DNA from: Sabellastarte sp. h YS-2021
Taxonomy: Eukaryota; Annelida; Polychaeta; Sabellida; Sabellidae
Reading direction: 5' to 3'
Length of the DNA stretch: 64,000 nt
NCBI GenBank assembly: GCA_964017235.1
Contig: OZ024930.1
Location: 26,478,614-26,542,613, forward strand
The translations under genes and the position numbers were made by a program. Below, piece after piece: positions 27,201 through 39,200 of this stretch. Under the pieces are notes generated by a model, which did no database searches, was not told the DNA's origin, and worked only from the letters and a program-made list of their open reading frames with translations. Numbering within the stretch: the stretch's first letter is position 1; every line of letters begins with the position of its first letter.

Positions 27201-30200
27201 CAAGGATAGCCAAACTTAAAAGTGCTTATAACTGGCTTTGGCGAGTTGTCTTTTTGGTTGATACAAATTTGCATTGGTTCTCAGATGCGTAGGTCTAGTT
27301 TGTATTTGTATTTTGTGTTTATACACAGCGTGATGTCTACATGTACTACAGGACTCAAAGCACTATAGGACCCATTCGATTGTACAAGTACAGTCCAACT
27401 CGCAAATTACTCACATTCCCCTAACTGAAAGACTGAGCCTCAAGTATGACCATTTTATTAACGTCCTTGAGGTTCTTTAACCTGCCACTGGGGATAGGAC
27501 CTGATGACAGAGGACTGCCATTTTAAGTGGTCATCCAAGCCACTATATAACTGCCTGTACCTGGGATTGAACCCACGTCCTATGTGTTCCTAGGCGAGTG
27601 TGTTACCCACTAGGCCACAGTGGCAGATAGGATGACTAAAATTATTAATTAAAATTCATTATTTGAGAATTTGTTTGTGTTCTGTTTACTAAGTAAAATG
27701 TGTCGTGTAATCTGTTTTGGGTTTTTGACTTCCATTTTGCTGTACAGTTGAAAGTCTTTAACCAGAGGTCTGTTGAGTAGAATTCTCTGTAAAAAGTCTG
27801 TGCACGCCAACCCATCCCCTCCTGTGTGATACAAAACATGCTGTTGTGTATTTACAGAAAGACCTGACTCCAATAGTCTAACCCAGGACTGGCAAAAGGT
27901 ATGTAGATTTATCCAGATTAAAAATCAAATTTCTCGACTTATATGATATTCTCACTGGGACGAAATCTTAAAACTAAGAAACAAGAGGAAAAATGCAAGG
28001 AATTTATTCAACAGATTAGGAGAATGGCCTAGAATTGAAAAAAATCACATAATTAATCTGAAACAATGACCTGAAATTTGAAGAAAAACAAGGGGGTATC
28101 ATCAGGTATTTTACAAACTAATGGGAATTTCCTAAGTAGTAATCCCATGACTGAAATTGGAAACAGCAATGGACTATCTGACCAAATAAATGCAAAAGTT
28201 AGAGATGATCTGTTATGAGAATGAAAACCAGCTGGGTATTTAACATGACAAGAATTTATTTACAAGAATATTTTTCTCAGTAGCTGGAAATGAAGTGCAT
28301 CTGATGTGAACAGGTTTATCATAAATAAAGTTAAAGTAGCTGCTAATATAAGGAAACTTATGTCAAATGCATATGTAGTATAGGTTAATCAAGTGTGACC
28401 TAATATTAGGTTTTATTTAAGTTGATTTACCATGAAAAAAACATATTAGCTATTGGGGGATGCTGCACTAATGAAGACAGAGAATGGTGATGACTAAAGT
28501 GTTGTTTTGTGGCGATGATGTGATTGAAGGAAACAATATGTGATGTTCAATTTTACTTGAACTATATCCTACAATAAAAGAATAATTCCAACACTACAAA
28601 TATATTAATTATGTCCACCCCCCTGGGGGGTGGATATATTATTTTTGCTTTTTTCGCCGTCCGATGTCCGATGTCCGATGTCCGGCGTCCGGCGTCCGGC
28701 GTCCGATGTCCGGCGTCACGCATGGTTTCCGCTCATTTAAAGGAAAAGTATTAGAGCTATTGTCACCAAATTTGGTATGCAGGCTTATTGGGTCAGTAGC
28801 TTGCTTGGGATTGCTTTTGGCTGTTGTACCTCTTTTGCTTACTGAGTAATACTTAAGTACAGCTATTTTCAGTACCCATTGGTTTCCGTGCATTTAAGCC
28901 AAAATAATTAAAGATATTTTACTACAATTTTGAATACAAGATTGTTATGTCCATAGCTCGCTTGGTATTGCATTTGGGACTGATAGCTTTGTCAGTACAT
29001 GAGTAATAGCCATTTAGGTACTTCATTGTGTATTTTCAGTACTACTTTTGAGTAATTTGCTTCTATCTCCTTAACCGTGCGAGATAGAGCGATTTCGGCA
29101 AAATTTTCGACCCGCAGGGTATCTGAGGAGTGTACTCTTTGCAATTTTCAAAAAATTTTCCCCTCCCCAAAAATGGCGGCCATTTTGAATTTTCGAATTT
29201 TTGCCAAAAATGGCAAAACACAAATTTGCTTCTATCTCCTTAACCGTGCGAGATAGAGCGATTTCGTCGAAATTTTCGACCCACAGGGTATCTAAGGAAT
29301 GTAATATTTGCAATTTTCAAAAAAATTTCCCCTCCCCAAAAATGGCGGCCATTTTGAATTTTCGAATTTTTGCCAAAAATGGCAAAACACAAATTTGCTT
29401 CTATCTCCTTAACCGTGCGAGATAGAGCGATTTCGGCAAAATTTTCGACCCACAGGGGATCTAAGGAATGCAATCTTTGCAATTTTCCAAAAATTTTCCC
29501 CTCCCCAAAAATGGCGGCCATTTTGAATTTTCGAATTTTTGCCAAAAATGGCAAAACACTAATTTGCTTCTATCTCCTTAACCGTGCGAGATAGAGCGAT
29601 TTCGGCAAAATTTTCGACCCACAGGGTATCTAAGCAATGCAATCTTTGCAATTTTCAAAATATTTTCCCCTCCCCAAAAATGGCGGCCATTTTGAATTTT
29701 CGAATTTTTGCCAAAAATGGCAAAACACAAATTTGCTTCTATCTCCTTAACCGTGCGAGATAGAGCGATTTCGTCGAAATTTTCGACCCACAGGGTATCT
29801 AAGGAATGTAATATTTGCAATTTTCAAAAAATTTTCCCCTCCCCAAAAATGGCGGCCATTTTGAATTTTCGAATTTTTGCCAAAAATGGCAAAACACAAA
29901 TTTGCTTCTATCTCCTTAACCGTGCGAGATAGAGCGATTTCGTCGAAATTTTCGACCCACAGGGTATCTAAGGAATGCAATCTTTGCAATTTTCCCAAAA
30001 TTTTCCCCTCCCCAAAAATGGCGGCCATTTTGAATTTTCGAATTTTTGCCAAAAATGGCAAAACACAAATTTGCTTCTATCTCCTTAACCGTGCGAGATA
30101 GAGCGATTTCGTCGAAATTTTCGACCCACAGGGTATCTAAGGAATGTAATATTTGCAATTTTCAAAAAAATTTCCCCTCCCCAAAAATGGCGGCCATTTT

Positions 30201-33200
30201 GAATTTTCGAATTTTTGCCAAAAATGGCAAAACACAAATTTGCTTCTATCTCCTTAACCGTGCGAGATAGAGCGATTTCGGCAAAATTTTCGACCCACAG
30301 GGGATCTAAGGAATGCAATCTTTGCAATTTTCAAAAAATTTTCCCCTCCCCAAAAATGGCGGCCATTTTGAATTTTCGAATTTTTGCCAAAAATGGCAAA
30401 ACACTAATTTGCTTCTATCTCCTTAACTGTGCGAGATAGAGCGATTTCGGCAAAATTTTCGACGCACAGGGTATCTAAGGAATGCAATCTTTGCAATTTT
30501 CAAAATATTTTCCCCTCCCCAAAAATGGCGGCCATTTTGAATTTTCGAATTTTTGCCAAAAATGGCAAAACACAAATTTGCTTCTATCTCCTTAACCGTG
30601 CGAGATAGAGCGATTTCGTCGAAATTTTCGACCCACAGGGTATCTAAGGAATGTAATATTTGCAATTTTCCAAAAATTTTCCCCTCCCCAAAAATGGCGG
30701 CCATTTTGAATTTTCGAATTTTTGCCAAAAATGGCAAAACACAAATTTGCTTCTATCTCCTTAACCGTGCGAGATAGAGCGATTTCGTCGAAATTTTCGA
30801 CCCACAGGGTATCTAAGGAATGTAATATTTGCAATTTTCCAAAAATTTTCCCCTCCCCAAAAATGGCGGCCATTTTGAATTTTCGAATTTTTGCCAAAAA
30901 TGGCAAAACACAAATTTGCTTCTATCTCCTTAACCGTGCGAGATAGAGCGATTTCGTCGAAATTTTCGACCCACAGGGTATCTAAGGAATGTAATATTTG
31001 CAATTTTCAAAAAAATTTCCCCTCCCCAAAAATGGCGGCCATTTTGAATTTTCGAATTTTTGCCAAAAATGGCAAAACACAAATTTGCTTCTATCTCCTT
31101 AACCGTGCGAGATAGAGCGATTTCGGCAAAATTTTCGACCCACAGGGGATCTAAGGAATGCAATCTTTGCAATTTTCCAAAAATTTTCCCCTCCCCAAAA
31201 ATGGCGGCCATTTTGAATTTTCGAATTTTTGCCAAAAATGGCAAAACACTAATTTGCTTCTATCTCCTTAACCGTGCGAGATAGAGCGATTTCGGCAAAA
31301 TTTTCGACACACAGGGTATCTAAGCAATGCAATCTTTGCAATTTTCAAAATATTTTCCCCTCCCCAAAAATGGCGGCCATTTTGAATTTTCGAATTTTTG
31401 CCAAAAATGGCAAAACACAAATTTGCTTCTATCTCCTTAACCGTGCGAGATAGAGCGATTTCGTCGAAATTTTCGACCCACAGGGTATCTAAGGAATGTA
31501 ATATTTGCAATTTTCAAAAAATTTTCCCCTCCCCAAAAATGGCGGCCATTTTGAATTTTCGAATTTTTGCCAAAAATGGCAAAACACAAATTTGCTTCTA
31601 TCTCCTTAACCGTGCGAGATAGAGCGATTTCGTCGAAATTTTCGACCCACAGGGTATCTAAGGAATGCAATCTTTGCAATTTTCCAAAAATTTTCCCCTC
31701 CCCAAAAATGGCGGCCATTTTGAATTTTCGAATTTTTGCCAAAAATGGCAAAACACAAATTTGCTTCTATCTCCTTAACCGTGCGAGATAGAGCGATTTC
31801 GTCGAAATTTTCGACCCACAGGGTATCTAAGGAATGTAATATTTGCAATTTTCAAAAAAATTTTCCCCTCCCCAAAAATGGCGGCCATTTTGAATTTTCG
31901 AATTTTTGCCAAAAATGGCAAAACACAAATTTGCTTCTATCTCCTTAACCGTGCGAGATAGAGCGATTTCGTCGAAATTTTCGACCCACAGGGTATCTAA
32001 GGAATGTAATATTTGCAATTTTCCAAAAATTTTCCCCTCCCCAAAAATGGCGGCCATTTTGAATTTTCGAATTTTTGCCAAAAATGGCAAAACACAAATT
32101 TGCTTCTATCTCCTTAACCGTGCGAGATAGAGCGATTTCGTCGAAATTTTCGACCCACAGGGTATCTAAGGAATGTAATATTTGCAATTTTCAAAAAAAT
32201 TTCCCCTCCCCAAAAATGGCGGCCATTTTGAATTTTCGAATTTTTGCCAAAAATGGCAAAACACAAATTTGCTTCTATCTCCTTAACCGTGCGAGATAGA
32301 GCGATTTCGTCGAAATTTTCGACCCACAGGGTATCTAAGGAATGCAATCTTTGCAATTTTCAAAAAATTTTCCCCTCCCCAAAAATGGCGACCATTTTGA
32401 ATTTTCGAATTTTTGCCCAAAATGGCAAAACACAAATTTGCTTCTATCTCCTTAACCGTGCGAGATAGAGCGATTTCGTCGAAATTTTCGACCCACAGGG
32501 TATCTAAGGAATGCAATCTTTGCAATTTTCCAAAAATTTTCCCCTCCCCAAAAATGGCGGCCATTTTGAATTTTCGAATTTTTGCCAAAAATGGCAAAAC
32601 ACAAATTTGCTTCTATCTCCTTAACCGTGCGAGATAGAGCGATTTCGTCGAAATTTTCGACCCACAGGGTATCTAAGGAATGCAATCTTTGCAATTTTCC
32701 AAAAATTTTCCCCTCCCCAAAAATGGCGGCCATTTTGAATTTTCGAATTTTTGCAAAAAATGGCAAAACACAAATTTGCTTCTATCTCCTTAACCGTGCC
32801 AGATAGAGCGATTTCGTCGAAATTTTCGACCCACAGGGTATCTAAGGAATGTAATATTTGCAATTTTCAAAAAATTTTCCCCTCCCCAAAAATGGCAGCC
32901 CTTTTGAATTTTCGAATTTTTGCCCAACATGGAAAAACACAAACTGGCCTTAACCGTGCAAAATAGAGTTATTTTGTTGAAATTTTCGACCCATAGGGTA
33001 TCTAAGAAATGTACTCTTGGCAATTTTCAAAAAAATTTCCTTTTCCCAATAATGGCGGCCATTTTGAATTTTCAAATTTTTGCCAAAAATAGAAAAACAG
33101 GAATTGGCTTCTATCTTCTTAACCGTGCAAGATAGAGTGATTTCGTCAAAATTTTCAACCCAACCAATGCAAAAAGGCATGAAGCGGAAATAAATTACAT

Positions 33201-36200
33201 CTACACTATCAAATATTTAAGCATCATTGATATATTTTACAAATGAAACAGGGTCTTGTAAGACTACTGTACAATTTGGGCAAAAGGTTCATGGGTGGAC
33301 ATTACACATGATAATGTGTGTTCTTCTATGCTATCCTGTTTCTATTCGCATCTACTATCAACAGGGCGGCCTATTTCTAGTTAAGAATTGTACTTTATAT
33401 GCGAGACAGATTCATCTTCATAAAATAGTGACTTGTTAGACTGGGTCAAAGGTCATTTGGTTTTGAGTGTTTTTGTTTGTTTTTTCAAATTTATTTTGAT
33501 TTCATGTAGTCTTAATCTTAGTTGTGCCAACTTTTGAAACTTTAACCTTTCCATATTGCTGAAGTGTTTAACAAGTTTGAATTTAATCACTTGGTTCTCA
33601 TCTATCTGGTCATGGGTCTTAATCCAGTTTATGTGAGACTCACTGAGACTTGGTCCTGATTAGACTTTAGCTGTTCAACAGGACATAAAAACCCTAACCT
33701 TGACTTTGGTTTTGTGGAGATTCATTTCACTACTGAAATCTTAATTACATCTGTTAGACTGAATATTGAAAATGGACTGATATTCTTCCCAACCCTTCAA
33801 CCTAGTGGGCACATTAATGTATTCAAAAGTTAATTCGGTCATTGTTGTTTTAACACCTCAGCGGTACATTAACATACAGTTTATAACAACAACATTTCAT
33901 TGTTAACGCATTGATGATGTTAAATAACGCAAATGTTTAGACACCAAAAGAGAAAAGAAAAAATACTCTTCCCAGAACAATTCCAACTGACGCATGATTA
34001 ATATGCGTTGGGTGAGCAAATCTTATGCTTCAACACTTTGGCCCTTTGTCGTTGAGATTTTGCATGAATGCCTTAATTGTATTTTGATAGTAATCACTGA
34101 AAAAACATCATGGACGGAAACTTCAAAGTAGAAAGAGCATGTTATTAATTGTCTTATTGGATGCAGTGTAGTATTTGCTAGTTAATTATTTTTGTTCTGT
34201 TCAATATCTGCTCATTATTTATGTAGAGCTATTTTGCTAAACTAAGTAATTTGTGTTTCGGCAAAAGTAAAAAACGAAAAATAGGTTGTCCATTTTTGGA
34301 GTGAAGAATGGTGTTATTGTTACAGAAATAGGATTTTTATAATGTTAGTAATTTTATATTCAATAAATCTTTTAATGCAGTATAACCTCTGTTAAACGAC
34401 CACACTAGAAGATTGAACTTGTGTTTGAATAAAAAATAGGTTTTGTAAACTAGAAAAGACATCAAACAATGAGGAAATATAAATTTGGGAGAATGGAAAA
34501 AGAAGAATCTATAATGTAATGTTACAAATATGATGTTATTTCTTTGACTTTTTGAGTGATAAAATTTAAAAATATACATGTACTTGATAAGGGTTATTGT
34601 ATCCACCGGAGGTATCTGGTGGATACTTTGGTTTAGCGTTCACTACACCACCGCCACCATGCGTAGAGATTTTTTGCATTAACGCTCTCAGAGGTAAACT
34701 ACACCAACTAGGTTAAATTTGCAGGATATTTGGGGGGTATATTCTCTGGGACTGAAATTAGCCACATTCTGAAAAACAAGATGGCCACCGTGCAGATTTC
34801 TTTGAAAATTATATACATTATTCTACTGGCTGTTTCTCATAGGTAGAAGGTTGAATCTCTTCATAGGTGATATGTATAACAGATATACATGTCCTTTACA
34901 ACCTTGCAGACATTTGACCTTGAAGCTCTTAATTCAAGGTCATCCATGGAGTGCCAAAGTAACCTACATATCGGACTTAAAAAGTGCTATATCTCCCTTA
35001 TTATTGGTCCAAGAGGTTTGCAATGTGAAACCAACCTATAGGAAATCATGTGCTGTGAATCTTCTGATGTTGTCAGATTTGAATTTGGACCCCGCCTCCA
35101 AGGTCAAATGAGGATAGCCCAACTTAAAAGTGCTTATAACTCGATTATTATTGGTCCTAGAGGTTTGGGATGGTGAACCAAAACTAGTGTTGTTAACGGT
35201 TTTCTGGTATGCAGTATTTCATTTTTTTGGTGGAAAAAACGAAATCCGCAAAGAATATTTGTGAACCGGTTATTGAAAACGTTATTATTTTAGGCTTTCT
35301 AATGGCTGATACTTCATCAAAATGACAAAAAATATACATATTTTGTAAAATATGTCACATTTTTACTTTATATTGAGCAAAAATCATTTTTACGTGCCTA
35401 ATAAAATCTCATGAAAGCCACTTTCATTTGCAAGTTATCGCTCATGTACATTTACGAATAATTTTCAATGCACAGAAGAAGCATACGAAATACCGGATTT
35501 TGTTTCGTTTCAAAGCCCCGGTAACCGGTTTTGATTTCTGTAAGCGATACCACCACTAACATAGGAAATCATGGGCTGAGAATCTTCTGGTGTGGTCGGA
35601 TTTGACCTTGGGCCCCTCCTTCAAGGTCAAACGAGGATAGCCAAACTTAAAAGTGCTTAATTATAACTCGCTTATTATTGGTCATGGAAGTTGGGATGAT
35701 AAACCAACCTATTGGAAATCATGGGCTGGGAATTTTTTGGTATGGTCAGATTTGACCTTGGGAACCTTGTTCAAGGTCAAACGAGGATAGCCAAACTTAA
35801 AAGTGCTTTTAACTCACTTATTATTGGTCCTAGAGGTTTGGGATGGTAAACCAACCTGTAGGAAATCATGGGCTGGGAATCTTCTGGTGTGGTCGGGTTA
35901 GACCTTGGGCCCCCCCTTCAAGGTCAAATGAGGATAGCCGAACTTAAAAGTACTTATAACTTGCTTATTATTGTTCCTAGAGGTTTGGGATGGTAAACCA
36001 ACATATAGGAAATCATGGGCTGGGAATCTTCTGGAATGGACAGATTTGACCTTGGGCCCTTTCTTCAAGGTCAAACAAGGATAGCCAAACTTAAAAGTGC
36101 CCATAACTCGATTATTATTGGTCCTAGAGGTTTGGGATGGTAAACCAACCTATAGGAAATCATGGGCTGGGAATCTTTTGGTGTGGTCAGATTTGACCTT

Positions 36201-39200
36201 GGGCCCCTCCTCCAAGGTCAAATGATGGTTCACTGGCTTTGGTGAGTTGTCCGGTGGATACAAATTTGCATCGGTTTTATGTTTACTGTATACTACTTTG
36301 TTTGAATAATAAGAAAACTAAGTCAGCATGCAACCAAGAAAAGTATCCACAGTAGTGGGCACCAGTGAATATAAAAACCTTCAATATTTACTAGTCTCAG
36401 ACAGTTCTATAGGAATTTATTGGATCAAATACCGTTAGAAGCCCAGTGTAAAGATACCTTTCTTAAGAAACGTATGTGTGACTTCTTTACATACATTTAG
36501 TAATGTTTGTGAAAAATCATCACATGTATGTGTATTTTAAGTGGCAAAGCTTATCCATGATAAGGGGCACCAGGGAATGTCCCACTAGTTAGATGAGACA
36601 AATTGCATGGTGGATAACGAAAATGATTAGTGTACATCGTTTACAGTATTGGACTTGTCTCTGTTCCAATGACAATGACTATATTAAAGTAGAAGTAATT
36701 TTTCTTATCCCTCACAATTGGACCTGAAGCTGAAAGATTAAAGGCACTCCCACTTGATCTTTTGTCAGATATGGGGCTACAGAACCACCCAAGCACTTAC
36801 TGCTTACTTGAGTATCTCACAAATAATGAGCTTATTTTTATTGCAATGGAATGATTTGTAATATTATTAAATATGAAATTTTATTTGTCGGAGTTGATCT
36901 ACCATTTTCCAAAACATTGGTGATGTGCATAGGTTTTTTACTTAGAAGGCAGTACATGGCAATTGCCTCACGTCGAGAATACAATTATATATTCTGCTGA
37001 ATGTACGGAGTCACTGCAATATGAATCAGCTTTAAGGGTCCTTAAATAGGTTAAATAGGTCACATAATCAGCTGATGATGGGCTTTACCTTAACAAAAAT
37101 TAAGTCCAAGACCTTTTGTCACCTTTTATTAATGTACAGTGTACCTTGATGAGATGAAGTATGTTTTCTGTGGTGAGACAAAAACTGCCTTTCTGACAAA
37201 AACTGCTCTAACAATAATGAAACAAAGGGAACAGTCAAAGAAAAAAACAAGGGGTTAATAATTACCCAGACAGGATGACTCATGGATAGTGGTCTTATAT
37301 ATGGTGTATCCTGTGGAAAATAAGTAACAAATCCAGAATTTGCTATTTTTAGTTGATTTACATATCTTGCCTGTAAGACAGAAAATGTTTGTAAATTAGG
37401 GGAAGATATACTATTGAATAAAAGTTATTTTAATAAAAATGATCATGATGGATCATATTTTATGATGTGTTGAAGATAATTTACAGTTATTCTTAAAAGC
37501 TTTTATGATCATGTTTAGAGAGATTTGTCTCCCTATATATTCAGTGGCTGGCTGGTTAATAAATTTGGTATTTATCCACCTTACTCTCATCAGCTTATGG
37601 TAACTTGGGAGATTCACTAAGAGACTGTCCCAATTTGACCTGAGCTCCTGCAATGTATGAAATACCCGAGCTTTGACCCAAATATTCACTGAAAGTCATT
37701 GTTGTTAAATGACTGCAGGTGAAATGAATAGACCAAGTGTACAATAAACACACTTATAAAGTAAGCAAGATTGGGTTGGATGAAAGGCTAATAAGATTTG
37801 GGTATAGATCTGCATTTTTCAGGGAAGGCGCCTGTGCATAGACTTCTATAAAGACTCAGTGCATAAAGGCCCTGTCTACTGATACAGAGTCTGGTGTCCT
37901 GCATCTAGATACCTGTCCCAAATTCTATGATAAATTATTTGCTCTGATTCACCTGTTATCAAACATCTAACCTTATAATTTTTCATAATTTAGCTTTGTC
38001 AAGCATCCAATCTGATTATTTGTACAAATTCACCTGTCCCAAAAGTTCAAGCAGACTATTGGTCCAAATTCCACTCTCCCAAAAGTTTGATCAGACTTTT
38101 GGTCTGTCCCAAAAGTTGAACCTGACCTTTGATCTAAATTCAGTTGCTCAAAAGTAAGACAACATATCCAAATTCTACTGTGACAAAAATCTGGCTGGAT
38201 AATTTGTCCAAATTCAGCTATGCCAAAAATCCAAAAAACAGGGAAGGGTGGTATAGTGACACCAACTATACAATAAGAGGAAAATTATCACACAAATTTT
38301 AAGATAATGCCATTTGGGGCAATGGTAGAGATGTCTCCAAAAATAGTTTAATAATTGGCCCTGCACCTAGATTAATATTTGGGTCATTGTGGTTCCTAAC
38401 CATTGCATTACACAAAATCTTATGTGTATATTTTTGGCACTGTAAGGGGTCAGACAAAACAACCCCCCAGCCTCTGATAAGACTACTTCTAAACCATGAA
38501 GGTCGAAATATATAAAGAATATATATCAGGCCAACAGCTTCTTGATCTGGCATAAGACAAACCCTTTTTTGTATTTGTATGCCAAAAATCCAACCAGGCA
38601 ATTTGTCCTGATCAGGCTTTACCAAAAGTTTAATCAGGCAATTTGCCCTGATTGAGCTATATCAAAAGTTATTGAATCAGTAGGTCCCGAGGAATTCTTT
38701 ATTCAACTGATAATGACACCATAACAAAATCAAAACTTTAGCAGTTTTTGTTGATATTGATTTTTTTTCCATTTACAATATTAAAAGTTATGTAATCATT
38801 ACTTTATAACGTCCGCTGGTTCTGTTTACAAATACATTGTGTTCATCAGTTCTCACCTTTACATTCCCAGGGTTTATCTTTTTATTGCGTTAATACATCC
38901 TATCCAATGGACAATAGCTTATCCGGTCGGCGCGGACCGGCCCGCCAAACGTCAGAAAAAGACGTCCTGTGTCTCCACCGGCTAGGCCGGCCCAGTGGTG
39001 TGCACTCGCCAGATGGCGTGTCGTACTTCCTTCCTGTCTAGACAGAGTGACGTCATAGCATCTTTTTCGTTTGGCGCATGTGTGTTGTGCACGAATTTTA
39101 TGAGTTAACAAATTTTCAAAGATATTCACAGTTTCTTTAGAGGGTGACTTTTATTTTATATATATATTTGTTCAAGAGTGTGTATAGATCATTTTGGACT

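Larger units (their letters stand above)
28611..33302. mobile_element. putative non-autonomous transposon carrying the 169-bp satellite
   Basis: Starts ATGTCCACCC (28611-28620) and ends GGGTGGACAT (33293-33302), a perfect 10-bp inverted repeat. The left end folds back at once (TCCACCCCCC/TGGGGGGTGGA). It is followed by a 7-bp microsatellite, about 330 bp of unique sequence, the satellite and a short right flank. No protein-coding region was found. No clear target duplication was seen, so the class is unassigned. Confidence 0.55.

Noticed and set aside
29040-33170. CRISPR-like array impression
   Set aside because: The units are contiguous 169-bp monomers without short repeats and unique spacers, and the DNA is from an animal.
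29071-33180. Dozens of 70-104-codon open frames on both strands, all with nearly the same peptide
   Set aside because: They repeat with the 169-bp satellite period, overlap on opposite strands and shift frame from unit to unit because 169 is not a multiple of three. They are by-products of a stop-poor repeat.
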